DNA of 64,000 bases from Candidatus Nitrosopumilus sp. Its GTDB lineage: Archaea > Thermoproteota > Nitrososphaeria > Nitrososphaerales > Nitrosopumilaceae. Shown here in pieces: positions 52,216-61,950 of the stretch. The notes under the pieces are model-generated. The model was given only the letters and a program-made list of their open reading frames with translations, was not told the origin of the DNA and made no database searches. The position numbers were made by a program, and so were the translations under genes. The stretch is taken from contig JAOLZN010000004.1 in NCBI GenBank assembly GCA_028343855.1, forward strand, positions 1 through 64,000, written 5' to 3'. Within the stretch, counting starts at the first letter, position 1; each line of letters starts with the position of its first letter.

Positions 52216-54243
52216 ATGAGATCATTACTCATTTTTTCCATCACATTACTTTTCATATCCAGTATTTTTGTATCACAATTAATTCAACCTGAAAATGAAA
52301 TTAGGAAATACATTGAAAATAGTGTTCCATATGTTGGAACAGAAATTCCAAGAATGGATGGAATGGATGGAACTGGAATTAAAGTTGCCATAATTGATAC
52401 AGGGGTAGATTTCAATCATCCAGATTTATTCGGATGGGGTCCAAATGGAAAAGTAATTGGAGGATATAATTTCATACAACCAAATCAATTACCTATAGAC
52501 AATAACGGACATGGAACTAAAGTTGCAGGAATAATTGCAGCAGATGGAAATACATTAGGGGTCGCACATAAAGCAAAAATTTTAGCTTACAAAGTATCTG
52601 AAGACGGAGAAGGAGTTTCATCTGAATTAATCACAAGTGCAATTGAAAAAGCAATTGAAGATGAAGCAGACATCATTAACATTAGTTTAGGAGTTAATAG
52701 AACCAATTCAAAAATAGATAGTGCTGTTAATCATGCTTTAGATAATGGAATTTTTGTTGTAACAGCTGCAGGAAATGATGGACCAAAACTAGAAACAATT
52801 GGAAGTCCAGGGAGAAATTTGGAATCCCTTACAATAGGTGCGACTTATAACAATATGACTTCAAGTTTAATTGCAACATTAGAAATTGATGAAAAACAAT
52901 ACACAGTAATTCCAATGGTAGGTGCTCCAAAAACAAATGAACCAGTTACGGGAGAAATAATTTTTGGAGGTTTTGGAAAAACGGATTACTTAGAAAATTT
53001 AGATGTTAAAGATGCAATACTGATTGTAGAAAGAGGAAGTGATATTGAAGGAGAGTTATTATTTTTTTCAATTAAAGAAATGAATGCAGTAAATGCAGGA
53101 GCTAAAGCATTAATTGTTTACAACAACGTACCAGGGATTTTTTTGGGAGAATTAATTCATGAATTTTCAGAACCAGGATACATACCACAAATTCCAGTAG
53201 TTTCAATAGATAGAGAAGAAGGGTTAGAAATTATTGAATCTATTGAAAAAAAGAGTTTAGGAATAATGAATTTATTCTATAATCCAGATTTTGTAGCACA
53301 TTTTAGTTCAAGAGGTCCAGTTTCACCATTTTATATTAAACCAGACATGGTAGCACCAGGGGCATACATCAATACTACACAAATTAACTCCAGTTACAAT
53401 TTTACGAGTGGAACAAGTTTTGCGGCTCCACATGTTAGTGGAGCAGCAGCTCTACTAATGCAAAAAAATCCAGAATTAGAAAATCATGAGATAAAATCAT
53501 TGTTAGTAACCACTGTTCAGCCAGTTTCTAATGCCTATGGACAAAAATTTTCTTTACATGAATCAGGTTCAGGAAGACTAGACATAGCCAATGCATATAA
53601 TGCAAAATTAATTATTAACCCAACAAATTTTGTCATCAATTTATCCACAGACCAACCCTCAATAGAAAAAAAATTAGAAATGAAATCAATTGAAGGAACA
53701 TTAGAAAATATTGATGTCATATTTGAAGGACCAAAATTTTTAGAATTTTCTCATAATATTAAAAATAAAAATCTAGAAATTAAATTTAACATAATTGGTA
53801 AAAATTATGGAGAACATGAAGGGAAAATACTCATCAATCATGAAAAAATAAAATATACAATTCCAGTACTTGTTCACCATACAGAGGGATCAATTTCAGT
53901 AGTACAAGAAAATGAAAAATTAGTTTTTGAAATAAATCATCCAGATAAATGGAGTTTTGCAAAAATTACAATCACAAATAGTGATAATGGAAATGAGGAA
54001 ACAATTAGTGCAACACCTGAAAAAATAATATCATCACAAATATATGAAAATGGGAAATATTGGGTAGAAGCTAAAATTCAAGTTGAAGATGGTACATCAA
54101 ATGCGTTCAATACAATTGAAATTACTTCACTTTCAGAAAAAATAGAAAATATAGAATTAATAGATATTCCAGAAAAACAAATCATATTGATAATTTCAAT
54201 AATTATAATCGTAGGAATTATTGGGTTAATAATTAGAAAATAA
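52216..54243 (+). CDS. Secreted, membrane-anchored subtilisin-like serine protease
   Basis: A protein of 675 residues: signal peptide (LLIFSITLLFISSIFVSQ), catalytic Asp in VAIIDTGVDFNHPDL, His in DNNGHGTKVAGIIAA, Ser in TSGTSFAAPHVSGAAALL, so the S8 triad is complete. A protease-associated (PA) insertion lies near 210-345. The C-terminal 200 residues are beta-rich, followed by one membrane segment (IILIISIIIIVGIIGLIIRK). It probably acts at the cell surface. Confidence 0.92.
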   Translation: MRSLLIFSITLLFISSIFVSQLIQPENEIRKYIENSVPYVGTEIPRMDGMDGTGIKVAIIDTGVDFNHPDLFGWGPNGKVIGGYNFIQPNQLPIDNNGHGTKVAGIIAADGNTLGVAHKAKILAYKVSEDGEGVSSELITSAIEKAIEDEADIINISLGVNRTNSKIDSAVNHALDNGIFVVTAAGNDGPKLETIGSPGRNLESLTIGATYNNMTSSLIATLEIDEKQYTVIPMVGAPKTNEPVTGEIIFGGFGKTDYLENLDVKDAILIVERGSDIEGELLFFSIKEMNAVNAGAKALIVYNNVPGIFLGELIHEFSEPGYIPQIPVVSIDREEGLEIIESIEKKSLGIMNLFYNPDFVAHFSSRGPVSPFYIKPDMVAPGAYINTTQINSSYNFTSGTSFAAPHVSGAAALLMQKNPELENHEIKSLLVTTVQPVSNAYGQKFSLHESGSGRLDIANAYNAKLIINPTNFVINLSTDQPSIEKKLEMKSIEGTLENIDVIFEGPKFLEFSHNIKNKNLEIKFNIIGKNYGEHEGKILINHEKIKYTIPVLVHHTEGSISVVQENEKLVFEINHPDKWSFAKITITNSDNGNEETISATPEKIISSQIYENGKYWVEAKIQVEDGTSNAFNTIEITSLSEKIENIELIDIPEKQIILIISIIIIVGIIGLIIRK

Positions 54244-54244
54244 T

Positions 54245-55849
54245 TTATGCAGAAAACTTTGGACCTGCGGCAATAATATCTTCTGAAACGTTTTCAAATT
54301 TCTTAAAGTTTTCAACAAACATTTGAGCCAATTTTTTTGCTGAAAGATCATAGGAATCTTTGTCAACCCAAGTATGTTTAGGATCTAAAATCTCAGATGG
54401 AACACCTTCAACTTCTGTAGGAATATCAAGATTAAGCAAATCATCATGACGATACTTTACAATATCAAGTGCACCAGATATTGCAGCAGTAACCATTGCA
54501 CGACTATATTTGATCTTAATTCGTTTACCAACTCCATATGGGCCACCAGACCATCCAGTGTTAACAAGATAGACGATTGTGTTATGTTGATTAATTTTTT
54601 CACCAAGAAGTTTTGCATATACTGAAGCTGGTCTAGGCATAAACGGAGCTCCAAAACACTGAGAAAAGACAGATTTTGGCTCTTTAATGCCCCTTTCAGT
54701 TCCTGCTAATTTACTAGTATAACCAGACATAAAATGATACATTGCTCCTTCTTTAGTTAATCTAGAAACAGGAGGTAAAACACCTAAGGCATCTGCAGTT
54801 AAAAATACTATAACACGGGGATTTCCACCGACACTTGGAATTACTGCACCTGGAATGAAATCTAAAGGATATCCAACACGAGTATTTTCAGTTAGTGAAT
54901 TGTCATCATAGTCTGGAATATTATCATTTAATACAACATTTTCTAAAAGAGCACCAGGTTTAATTGCATTCCAAATTTCAGGTTCTGCTTCTTGGCTAAG
55001 ATTAATACATTTTGCATAACAGCCACCTTCAAAATTAAATGTTCCATTATCAGACCAACCATGTTCATCATCACCAATTAATTTTCTATTAGGATCAGCA
55101 GATAGAGTTGTTTTACCAGTACCAGATAATCCAAAGAATAGTGCAGTATCACCTTTTTCACCAATATTTGCAGAACAGTGCATTGGGAAAATATTTCTGT
55201 CTGGCAATAAGAAATTCATTACACCAAACATAGATTTTTTCATTTCACCAGCATATTCAGTTCCACCAATCAAAACAATTTTTCTAGTTAAATCAATTAA
55301 AATAAAAACATCAGTTCTAGTTCCATCCACCGCAGGATCTGCCAAGAAATCATTAATACATAAAATTGTAAATTCTGGTTTGTGTTTTTCTAGTTCTTCA
55401 TCTGTAGGTCGAATAAACAAATTACTTGAAAACATACTTTGCCAAACATGATCATTAATCACTCTAATTGGCAAACGAGTTTCAGGATCAGCTCCTACAA
55501 AACCATCAAAAACAAAAAGTTCTTTATTATCAACAAAGTCTTTCATCTTTTCAAAAAGTTTTTCAAATTTACCACTTGGGAATTGATGGTTAATTTTACC
55601 CCAATCAATGGTATCATGTGTTTTATCATCATATACAATAAATCGGTCATCCGGTGATCTACCAGTATATTTTCCAGTATCAACAGATAGAGAACCAGTA
55701 GAATTTACAACACCTTCTTTTCTATCAACAGAAATAGCCACCATTTCATCAGTAGGTAAGTTTCTATGAACTTTGGAAGGATTAATTCCAAAAGAAGTTA
55801 ATTGTTCTAAAAATTGTTCAGTTGCAGATCTACCTAATAATTCAGTCAA
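54245..55849 (-). CDS. pckA: Phosphoenolpyruvate carboxykinase (ATP)
   Basis: A protein of 534 residues. GLSGTGKTTLSADPNRKLIGDDEHGW (P-loop and metal site), HCSANIGEKGDTALFFGL, and NTGWSGGPYGVGKRIKIKYSRAM define the ATP-dependent type. It converts oxaloacetate to PEP, a first step of gluconeogenesis. Single gene, stop adjacent to the protease stop. Confidence 0.95.
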   Translation of the reverse strand: MTELLGRSATEQFLEQLTSFGINPSKVHRNLPTDEMVAISVDRKEGVVNSTGSLSVDTGKYTGRSPDDRFIVYDDKTHDTIDWGKINHQFPSGKFEKLFEKMKDFVDNKELFVFDGFVGADPETRLPIRVINDHVWQSMFSSNLFIRPTDEELEKHKPEFTILCINDFLADPAVDGTRTDVFILIDLTRKIVLIGGTEYAGEMKKSMFGVMNFLLPDRNIFPMHCSANIGEKGDTALFFGLSGTGKTTLSADPNRKLIGDDEHGWSDNGTFNFEGGCYAKCINLSQEAEPEIWNAIKPGALLENVVLNDNIPDYDDNSLTENTRVGYPLDFIPGAVIPSVGGNPRVIVFLTADALGVLPPVSRLTKEGAMYHFMSGYTSKLAGTERGIKEPKSVFSQCFGAPFMPRPASVYAKLLGEKINQHNTIVYLVNTGWSGGPYGVGKRIKIKYSRAMVTAAISGALDIVKYRHDDLLNLDIPTEVEGVPSEILDPKHTWVDKDSYDLSAKKLAQMFVENFKKFENVSEDIIAAGPKFSA

Positions 55850-55994
55850 AATTCCATTCTCCAGCGTCTTTTTGAGTAGATATAGGGGTCATAAGATATT
55901 TAGATCCGCCCCGATTTTCCTTATTATCTCTTTTCCATGATGAATTTTTTTAGGTCGAGGAACGTATTTATTCCAAAATTCAAGACTTAGTTCC

Positions 55995-56399
55995 ATGCCA
56001 ATCAACAAGGAAAAGATCGAGAAGAGACAGGAAGTAAAAGCAAACAAGCCTGATTTTGTCAGACCAGAAAGTTGGCGTTATGTTAGACTTCAAACAAATT
56101 GGAGAAAACCAAAAGGAATAGATCATCACCAAAGAAAACAAAAAAGTAGAGGTCGTCCAGGTTTAGTTAAAGTTGGATATGGCGGACCAAGAGATGCAAA
56201 AGGATTACATCCATCAGGATTTACAGATAATCTAGTTTTCAATATTTCAGATTTAGAGAAATTAGACCCTAAAAAAGACGGAGTCAGATTAGGTCATGGA
56301 GTTGGAACTAGAAAGAGAAAAGAAATTGTTGTTAAAGCAGTTGAAAACAAATTTAAAATATTTAATGCAAGAGTGAGTGTAATTGCCAATAAATCTTAA
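55995..56399 (+). CDS. rpl32e: Ribosomal protein L32e
   Basis: A protein of 134 residues. FVRPESWRYVRLQTNWRKPKGIDHHQRKQKSRGRPGLVKVGYGGPRDAKGLHPSGF is the L32e signature. It overlaps L19e by 17 bp. Confidence 0.95.
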   Translation: MPINKEKIEKRQEVKANKPDFVRPESWRYVRLQTNWRKPKGIDHHQRKQKSRGRPGLVKVGYGGPRDAKGLHPSGFTDNLVFNISDLEKLDPKKDGVRLGHGVGTRKRKEIVVKAVENKFKIFNARVSVIANKS

Positions 56400-56838
56400 A
56401 GATAAAAAAAGACTCGCTTCAAGAGTCACAGGTGTCGGAATTCACAGAATAAAATTCGATACAGATCATCTTGATGATATTGCCGATGCAATTACTAGAG
56501 AAAATATTAGAAGTTTAATCACTGCAAATACAATTCAAATAAAACCATTTACAGGAACATCAAGAGGAAGAGCACAAACCAAATTAGATCAAAGAAAAAA
56601 AAGAGGTACAGGACAAGGTTCCAAACAAGGTACAAAAGGTGCAAGAGTTGGTAAGAAAGAAGTCTATGTTGCAAAAGTTCGTTCACTAAGAAGATTATTA
56701 AAAATTGCAAAAGATAGAAAAGATTTGACTAATCCAGAATTTTGGACATTATACAAAAAAGTAGGCGGAAATACAGTTAGAAATAAAGCTCACTTGAGAA
56801 CTTTAATGGATGAAATTAAAACTAAAAGAGCCAACTAG
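56383..56838 (+). CDS. rpl19e: Ribosomal protein L19e
   Basis: A protein of 151 residues from TTG. LKDKKRLASRVTGVGIHRIKFD, RSLITANTIQIKPFTGTSRGRAQ and RVRSLRRLLK-type basic helices (here KVRSLRRLLKIAKDRK) mark L19e. L32e-L19e order is standard in archaea, though here the cluster is split from L18 at 48284. Confidence 0.95.
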   Translation: MPINLKDKKRLASRVTGVGIHRIKFDTDHLDDIADAITRENIRSLITANTIQIKPFTGTSRGRAQTKLDQRKKRGTGQGSKQGTKGARVGKKEVYVAKVRSLRRLLKIAKDRKDLTNPEFWTLYKKVGGNTVRNKAHLRTLMDEIKTKRAN

Positions 56839-57134
56839 AATTTAAATAAGTTTTTATCAAAACTCTCAATTTTACCATTAGTAATTTCTATACCCTCATC
56901 AGAAAGCATTTTCATTTTAACAATTTCACCATAAGCATATCCACCAATCTTGCCAGTAGACATTACAACTCTATGGCAAGGGACTAAAACAGGATAAGGA
57001 TTCTTGTTCATAATTTTTCCAATTAATCTTTGACCATTTTTTAATCCAACAGCTTTTGCTAAATCACCATAAGTAGTAATTTTACCTTTTGGAACATCCA
57101 ATAATTTTTTGTAAACTTTTTGTTCAATATTCAT
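56835..57134 (-). CDS. ogt: Minimal methylated-DNA--cysteine methyltransferase
   Basis: A protein of 99 residues with only the C-terminal domain: GKITTYGDLAKAVGLKNGQRLIGKIMNKNPYPVLVPCHRVVMSTGKIGGY. PCHRV carries the acceptor Cys, and the helix-turn-helix part is present. The N-terminal domain is absent. The repair of O6-alkylguanine is likely but unproven. It overlaps dtdA by 4 bp. Confidence 0.85.
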   Translation of the reverse strand: MNIEQKVYKKLLDVPKGKITTYGDLAKAVGLKNGQRLIGKIMNKNPYPVLVPCHRVVMSTGKIGGYAYGEIVKMKMLSDEGIEITNGKIESFDKNLFKF

Positions 57135-57907
57135 AATTTAATTATCTCAAGAGAGGTTAATTCAAGAAGATCAAGAATTTTTTGTTTATTTTTTCCCAAT
57201 CCACGCCAATCTAAAAGAGCAAATTTTGCCATATTGTTTTGTGCAATAATATGAAAAAATAATTCTTCATCAAGATTATCTAATGCATGCTTTGGCATAA
57301 CTGTACCAAGGGCATATTTTCCTTCAAGTAATTGATGAGTAAATTTTGATGGATAATGAGTACCACCAAAACAAATGGCTACAGGATTTTGAGGTATAGG
57401 ATTAGCAAAAACTTGATGAACCAATTTGGCTATTGAAATGCATAATGATGTATCAGTCCATTGTTTTTCAGTTGTACCGATTTCAATGAAAATTGTGGGT
57501 TTAGTTAAACCAGTAGGACCATGATGAGTTGCTTCAATAGTTATTTGAAATTCTGAAAAACTAGATTGATGTTTTTGTAATGTTTGAAGATATTGTTTTT
57601 GAAGATTTGGGTGAGGTATTGCAACTTGTCTATTATTGCCACCAAATTTAGCTTCTGAAAAATTTCCAGTACTATGACAGGTTAATGCCAGTACACCAGA
57701 TTCTGCAGCATGTTTTGAAAGAAACACAAATCCATCATAATCATATTTTTCTTCAAGCCAATCAGCAGAAATAGTAGGACTAGAAATTATGATTAAATCG
57801 TAATATTTTCCATGAAAAATATCACCATCTAAAGTCATTTCATTTGAAAGGAAATTTGCCATATTGTAACCTGCAGGGTCATCTCGATAAGCAATTAAGA
57901 GTTCCAT
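57131..57907 (-). CDS. dtdA: D-aminoacyl-tRNA deacylase, archaeal/plant type
   Basis: A protein of 258 residues started at MELLIAYRDDPAGYNMANFL (57907), since the ORF-track start adds a Trp-rich 41-residue tail inside the secE region. ATHHGPTGLTKPTIFIEIGTTEKQW, ICFGGTHYPSKFTHQLLEG and FLSKHAAESGVLALTCHSTGNF are DtdA motifs. It hydrolyses D-aminoacyl-tRNA. Confidence 0.92.
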   Translation of the reverse strand: MELLIAYRDDPAGYNMANFLSNEMTLDGDIFHGKYYDLIIISSPTISADWLEEKYDYDGFVFLSKHAAESGVLALTCHSTGNFSEAKFGGNNRQVAIPHPNLQKQYLQTLQKHQSSFSEFQITIEATHHGPTGLTKPTIFIEIGTTEKQWTDTSLCISIAKLVHQVFANPIPQNPVAICFGGTHYPSKFTHQLLEGKYALGTVMPKHALDNLDEELFFHIIAQNNMAKFALLDWRGLGKNKQKILDLLELTSLEIIKL

Positions 57908-57946
57908 GAGATAAGGAATATAAGGACACCTTATTAATTTCCACCA

Positions 57947-58120
57947 ATGAACCCGAAACAGACTTTGAAAAATATGTCTAATACTATGAAGATGGCTAAA
58001 AAGCCAGATAAGGATGAATATACACAACATCTGAGATTAGTAATAACAGGAATTTTAGGAGTTGGTGCTATTGGATTTACAATTCAATTTGTATTTTCGG
58101 TGGTCACATTTGGTAGATAA
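57947..58120 (+). CDS. secE: Protein translocase subunit SecE (Sec61 gamma)
   Basis: Too short for the ORF track: 57 residues. A cytoplasmic helix with basic residues (TMKMAKKPDKDEYTQHLRLV) leads to one membrane segment (ITGILGVGAIGFTIQFVFSVV). The order secE-spt5-rpl11 is the conserved archaeal arrangement; the stop is one base before the spt5 ATG. Confidence 0.88.
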   Translation: MNPKQTLKNMSNTMKMAKKPDKDEYTQHLRLVITGILGVGAIGFTIQFVFSVVTFGR

Positions 58121-58121
58121 C

Positions 58122-58580
58122 ATGTCTGAAGAAATAAAATCACACTTATTTGCAATTAGAACCACAGGAGGACAAGAAAAAGTGGTTATGAGATTATTAG
58201 AAGCTAAAGCAAATGCAAATCAAATTAACATTCAATCAGTTTTACTAGTTGACAACCTCAAGGGATATGTCGTAATTGAAGCAATCAATCCTAGTGATGC
58301 ATATATGGCAGTAGAAGGGGTAAGACATATTCGAGGTCAGTTAAGAGGAGAATTAGAATTCAAAGATATCGAAGGATATCTCGTTAAGAAATCAACAGTT
58401 TCAACATTAGCAGTGGATAACGTTATCGAAATTACTGGTGGACCATTCAAAGGAATGAAAGCAACAATTACCAGAATTGATGCAGATAAAGAAGAAGCAA
58501 CAGTTGTTCTGTTAGATGCATCATATCAATTACCAGTAACAGTAGATGCAAACTACCTAAAACTCTCGAGTGGAGCTTAG
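58122..58580 (+). CDS. spt5: Transcription elongation factor Spt5
   Basis: A protein of 152 residues started at MSEEIKSHLFAIRTTGGQEK (58122); the ORF track includes 20 extra residues from secE's frame. NGN domain (FAIRTTGGQEKVVMRLLE, GYVVIEAINPSDAYMAVEGVRHIRG) and KOW domain (DNVIEITGGPFKGMKATITRID). It binds RNA polymerase and aids elongation. Confidence 0.94.
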   Translation: MSEEIKSHLFAIRTTGGQEKVVMRLLEAKANANQINIQSVLLVDNLKGYVVIEAINPSDAYMAVEGVRHIRGQLRGELEFKDIEGYLVKKSTVSTLAVDNVIEITGGPFKGMKATITRIDADKEEATVVLLDASYQLPVTVDANYLKLSSGA

Positions 58581-58615
58581 GAAGGATTAAATTTTCATTT
58601 TGAGTTGAATTAAGA

Positions 58616-59095
58616 ATGGGAGAACAAAAAGTATCATCACTTGTAACTGGAGGAGGAGCATCTGCAGGACCACCATTAGGACCAGCACTAGGCCCTCTAG
58701 GCGTTAACATCATGGAAGTTATCGCAGCAATCAATGATAAAACAAAAGATTTCGAAGGAATGAAAGTTCCTGTAACTGTAATAGTTGACACAGATACAAA
58801 AAAATATGAAATTGAAATTGGTATTCCTTCAGCTGCAGCACTAATCATGAAAGAAGCAGGAATACAGAAAGGTTCCAGCACTTCAGGTACTGAATGGGCT
58901 GGAGATGTAACAATGGATTCAATTATCAAAGTTGCAAATACAAAACTCGAAAAATCTTATGCATCATCAATAAAATCAGTTGCAAAATCCATCATTGGTA
59001 CATGTGTAGCATTAGGTGTTAAAGTAGAAGGAAAAACACCTAAAGAAATTACTGCAGAAATCAATGAAGGTAAATGGGATCAAAAATTCCAATAA
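58616..59095 (+). CDS. rpl11: Ribosomal protein L11 (uL11)
   Basis: A protein of 159 residues. GGGASAGPPLGPALGPLGVNIMEVIAAINDKT and the C-terminal rRNA-binding domain (AKSIIGTCVALGVKVEGKTPKEITAEI). It forms the GTPase-associated stalk base with L10 and L12. Confidence 0.95.
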   Translation: MGEQKVSSLVTGGGASAGPPLGPALGPLGVNIMEVIAAINDKTKDFEGMKVPVTVIVDTDTKKYEIEIGIPSAAALIMKEAGIQKGSSTSGTEWAGDVTMDSIIKVANTKLEKSYASSIKSVAKSIIGTCVALGVKVEGKTPKEITAEINEGKWDQKFQ

Positions 59096-59551
59096 TTATT
59101 CAATAAGATAAACAGGATCTTTATCTGTTTTTTGTAACTCTACAAAGGTTTCAGTATTTTGAATACCTTCTATTTTTCCAATTTTTTCAATAACTACTGA
59201 ATGTAATGCTTCAAGATTTTTAGCATATACTTGAATCACAATATCAAATCTGCCAGTTACCTCTGAAATGGAAACAACTTCAGATGTTTCCATGAATTTT
59301 TTATGAATGGCTTCCTTTAATTTTGGATCTCGGTTAATTCCAACGGAAGCCTTTACTCCAATACCCAACAAAGATTGATCGATTTCAACAGTAAATTTTT
59401 TGATTAGTTTTTTTTTCATTAATCTCTTAATTCTACTATACAACACAGAGGCGTTAATTCCAAGTTTTTTAGATAATGTAGGAACAGAAATAGATCCATC
59501 CTTTGTTAATTCATAAAGTAATTTCATATCAAGGTCATCAAAACGATGCAT
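59096..59551 (-). CDS. Lrp/AsnC-family transcriptional regulator
   Basis: A protein of 151 residues. Winged HTH (LDMKLLYELTKDGSISVPTLSKKLGINASVLYSRIKRLMKKKLI) followed by the ligand-binding RAM domain (ASVGINRDPKLKEAIHKKFMETSEVVSISEVTGRFDIVIQVYAKNLE). It probably senses an amino acid or other small molecule. Single gene between L11 and L1. Confidence 0.9.
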   Translation of the reverse strand: MHRFDDLDMKLLYELTKDGSISVPTLSKKLGINASVLYSRIKRLMKKKLIKKFTVEIDQSLLGIGVKASVGINRDPKLKEAIHKKFMETSEVVSISEVTGRFDIVIQVYAKNLEALHSVVIEKIGKIEGIQNTETFVELQKTDKDPVYLIE

Positions 59552-59716
59552 TGTAATAGAAAAGAGGGTTTCTCATTTAATATATCTAAGTTTTAACAAA
59601 AATTTGCTTATAAATTACAATGATCAGGTGAAAAAAATAGAATTTTTTAGAATTAATATTGAGCAAAAACCCAATCTCTAAACGATTTTAAGTAGGTTTT
59701 CTAGAATTTGTTCGTA

Positions 59717-60379
59717 ATGATTACAGAGGCACAATTAGCAGAAGTCATAACTCAAGCTAAAGAGGGAACTAAAAAGAGGAAATTCAAACAATCTGTAGAG
59801 TTAATAATTAATTTTAAAGATATTGATGTCAAAAAAGGATTCGCCATTAACGAAGTAATTCAACTTCCAAAAACCAATTCTCCTGCAACAGTATGTGTAA
59901 TCGCTACAGGTGATATGAGCCAAAAAGCAAAAGCTGCAAAAGCAGACTCAGTTATTGGAAATGATGAATTAACAAAGTATGAAGCTAACAAAAGAGAATC
60001 ACGAAAATTCATTAACAAATATGATTTCTTTTTGGCAGATACAAAAATTATGCCAACAGTTGGTAAAGCACTAGGTCAACTCTTAGGTCCTAGAGGAAAA
60101 ATGCCAACACCAGTTCCATTTAACGCACCTATTGATGCATTTTTAGCAAGATTTAGAACATCAATCAAAGTTAGAACAAGAGCATCATTATCAATTTCAT
60201 GTAAAATTGGTGATGAATCTATGGAAAATGCAGATTTAGCAACTAATGCATTTACAGTTGTGAATGCAATTGAGAAAAAATTACCAAACGGTGAAAAAAA
60301 TATTAAAAAAGTTTTGATAAAAACAACAATGGGTAAACCAGTAAAACAAGTGCAGGAGATAAAGAAGAAGTATGCATGA
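59717..60379 (+). CDS. rpl1: Ribosomal protein L1 (uL1)
   Basis: A protein of 220 residues from ATG 59717 (ITEAQLAEVITQAKEGTKKRKFKQSVELIINF); a TTG three codons earlier is the ORF-track start. LMPTVGKALGQLLGPRGKMPTPVP, present here as KIMPTVGKALGQLLGPRGKMPTPVP, is the L1 signature. It may also repress its own translation, as in Methanococcus. It overlaps L10 by 8 bp. Confidence 0.94.
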   Translation: MITEAQLAEVITQAKEGTKKRKFKQSVELIINFKDIDVKKGFAINEVIQLPKTNSPATVCVIATGDMSQKAKAAKADSVIGNDELTKYEANKRESRKFINKYDFFLADTKIMPTVGKALGQLLGPRGKMPTPVPFNAPIDAFLARFRTSIKVRTRASLSISCKIGDESMENADLATNAFTVVNAIEKKLPNGEKNIKKVLIKTTMGKPVKQVQEIKKKYA

Positions 60380-61238
60380 AAATAGAACTACATATCCAAA
60401 AAGAAAAACGGAAATGTATCAACAATTATTAGAATTACCAAAAAAATACAAAACCATCTCAATAATCAAAATGAGTAAAGTTCGTTCTACACAAATTTTA
60501 CCATTAAGAAAAACTTTGAAAGGTGAAGTAGAGTTTGTATGTGTCAAAGATAGAGTTGCAAAAAAAGCACTTGAAACATTAGACGTTCCAGGAATGAAAG
60601 AATTTTCTGCAGAACTACAAGGACAAATCATGTTCATATTTACTAACATGTCTCCATTCAAACTAAACGTACTATTAGGTAAAAACAAAGTCATGATGAA
60701 TGCACGTGGTGGAGATATTGCAAGCATGGACATCACAGTACCTGAGAAAAACACAGGAATTGCACCAGGGCCAATGCTTACAGAATTTAAAGATGCAGGA
60801 ATTCCAACTAAAATTGATCAAGGAACAATTTGGATTGCAAAAGAAACAACACCAGCAAAGAAAGGTGATGCAATTAATGAGAAATTAGCAGCAATTTTAG
60901 GTAAATTAGATATCAAACCAGTTGAAGCAGGAATTTCACTTTATTCAGCAGTAGAAGAGGGTCTAAAGTATACCGAAGAAGAAATGATAGTCGATGTTGA
61001 GAAGACCAGAAACATGTTTGCACAGTTCCATCAAGAAGCAGTATCATTATCAATCGAAGCAGGATACATTACTGCAGATAACGTTACACAAATCCTTACA
61101 AAAGCAGCACAGTCTGCACGCTCAGTATCTATTGAATCAGGTTTCATGACAGATGAAACAAAAGAACAAATCTTACAAAAAGCAGATGCACAAGCTAAAG
61201 GCGTAGCAAGTCAAGCAAAAGATTACACACCAGCCTAA
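60372..61238 (+). CDS. rpl10: Ribosomal protein L10 (uL10/P0), without acidic tail
   Basis: A protein of 288 residues. RKTEMYQQLLELPKKYKTISIIKMSKVRSTQILPLRKTL, GLKY-type middle and VSLSIEAGYITADNVTQILTKAAQSARSVSIESGFMTDE, helices that bind L12 dimers. It ends KGVASQAKDYTPA; the acidic Glu/Asp-rich end with FGLFG-like motif of archaeal P0 is missing. L12 here does end in GLSSLFG. Confidence 0.92.
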   Translation: MHENRTTYPKRKTEMYQQLLELPKKYKTISIIKMSKVRSTQILPLRKTLKGEVEFVCVKDRVAKKALETLDVPGMKEFSAELQGQIMFIFTNMSPFKLNVLLGKNKVMMNARGGDIASMDITVPEKNTGIAPGPMLTEFKDAGIPTKIDQGTIWIAKETTPAKKGDAINEKLAAILGKLDIKPVEAGISLYSAVEEGLKYTEEEMIVDVEKTRNMFAQFHQEAVSLSIEAGYITADNVTQILTKAAQSARSVSIESGFMTDETKEQILQKADAQAKGVASQAKDYTPA

Positions 61239-61873
61239 TAATCAGTGTTTTTTACTTTAGGTAAATTCCAATTATACTTTATTGCAATTAACCTCAATGC
61301 AGTAGTTAGAACTATTCCAATAATGGTTGCAACATAGATTTCTTCTGTGAAATACAAAAGTATGGAAAAAATTACAATTCCAATAAAACTAGCAGAAAGG
61401 TAGAATTCTTTTACAAACACTATAGGGGATTGATTGACAAATACATCTCTTAATACACCGCCACCAACAGCAGTTAAAATACCTGCTAGTAAAATGGCTA
61501 AAAAATTTAATCCAAAAATATTGTAAGCAAAAGTTGCTCCAATAATTGTAAAGACCCCTAATCCAATAGCATCAAATTTCAAAAATAAATTCCAGTGTTT
61601 TTTTAAACGAGAATACAAAAAAAAGATTACGATTCCTGAAGCAACAGTGGCTATCACATATGCGGGATCAACAATAGAATTTGGAACTTTACCCAAGACA
61701 ACATCCCTTATTGTCCCACCTGCCACACCAGTAATAGTTGCAAGTAGTAAAATTCCAACAACATCAAATTTTTTCTCAATTGCCTTAAAGGCACCAGTAA
61801 TTGCAAATGCCACAGTTCCAAATAGATCTAAAACATAAATGAAAAATTCAGTAGTAAAGGAAAATTCAGTCAA
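61235..61873 (-). CDS. TRIC-family (UPF0126) membrane protein
   Basis: A protein of 212 residues with about seven membrane segments. The two repeats FAITGAFKAIEKKFDVVGILLLATITGVAGGTIRDVVLG and ILAGILTAVGGGVLRDVFVN carry the GG-x-RD motif of the prokaryotic TRIC/UPF0126 family, which forms cation channels in characterised members. It lies between L10 and L12. Confidence 0.9.
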   Translation of the reverse strand: MTEFSFTTEFFIYVLDLFGTVAFAITGAFKAIEKKFDVVGILLLATITGVAGGTIRDVVLGKVPNSIVDPAYVIATVASGIVIFFLYSRLKKHWNLFLKFDAIGLGVFTIIGATFAYNIFGLNFLAILLAGILTAVGGGVLRDVFVNQSPIVFVKEFYLSASFIGIVIFSILLYFTEEIYVATIIGIVLTTALRLIAIKYNWNLPKVKNTDY

Positions 61874-61950
61874 CAGATAGGAAAACGGTATACAGAGTAA
61901 TTAAGATTAATAAAAATAAGTATAAAATTAAGTTGAAAGAATAAAGTTGC

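Noticed and set aside
55850-55994. C/D-box sRNA suggested by ATGATGA near 55937
   Set aside because: No matching CTGA boxes at proper distances; the gap looks like promoter and leader for rpl32e and pckA.
58062-58121. N-terminal extension of Spt5 in the ORF track
   Set aside because: The region codes for the end of SecE in another frame; Spt5 homologues start at the ATG at 58122.
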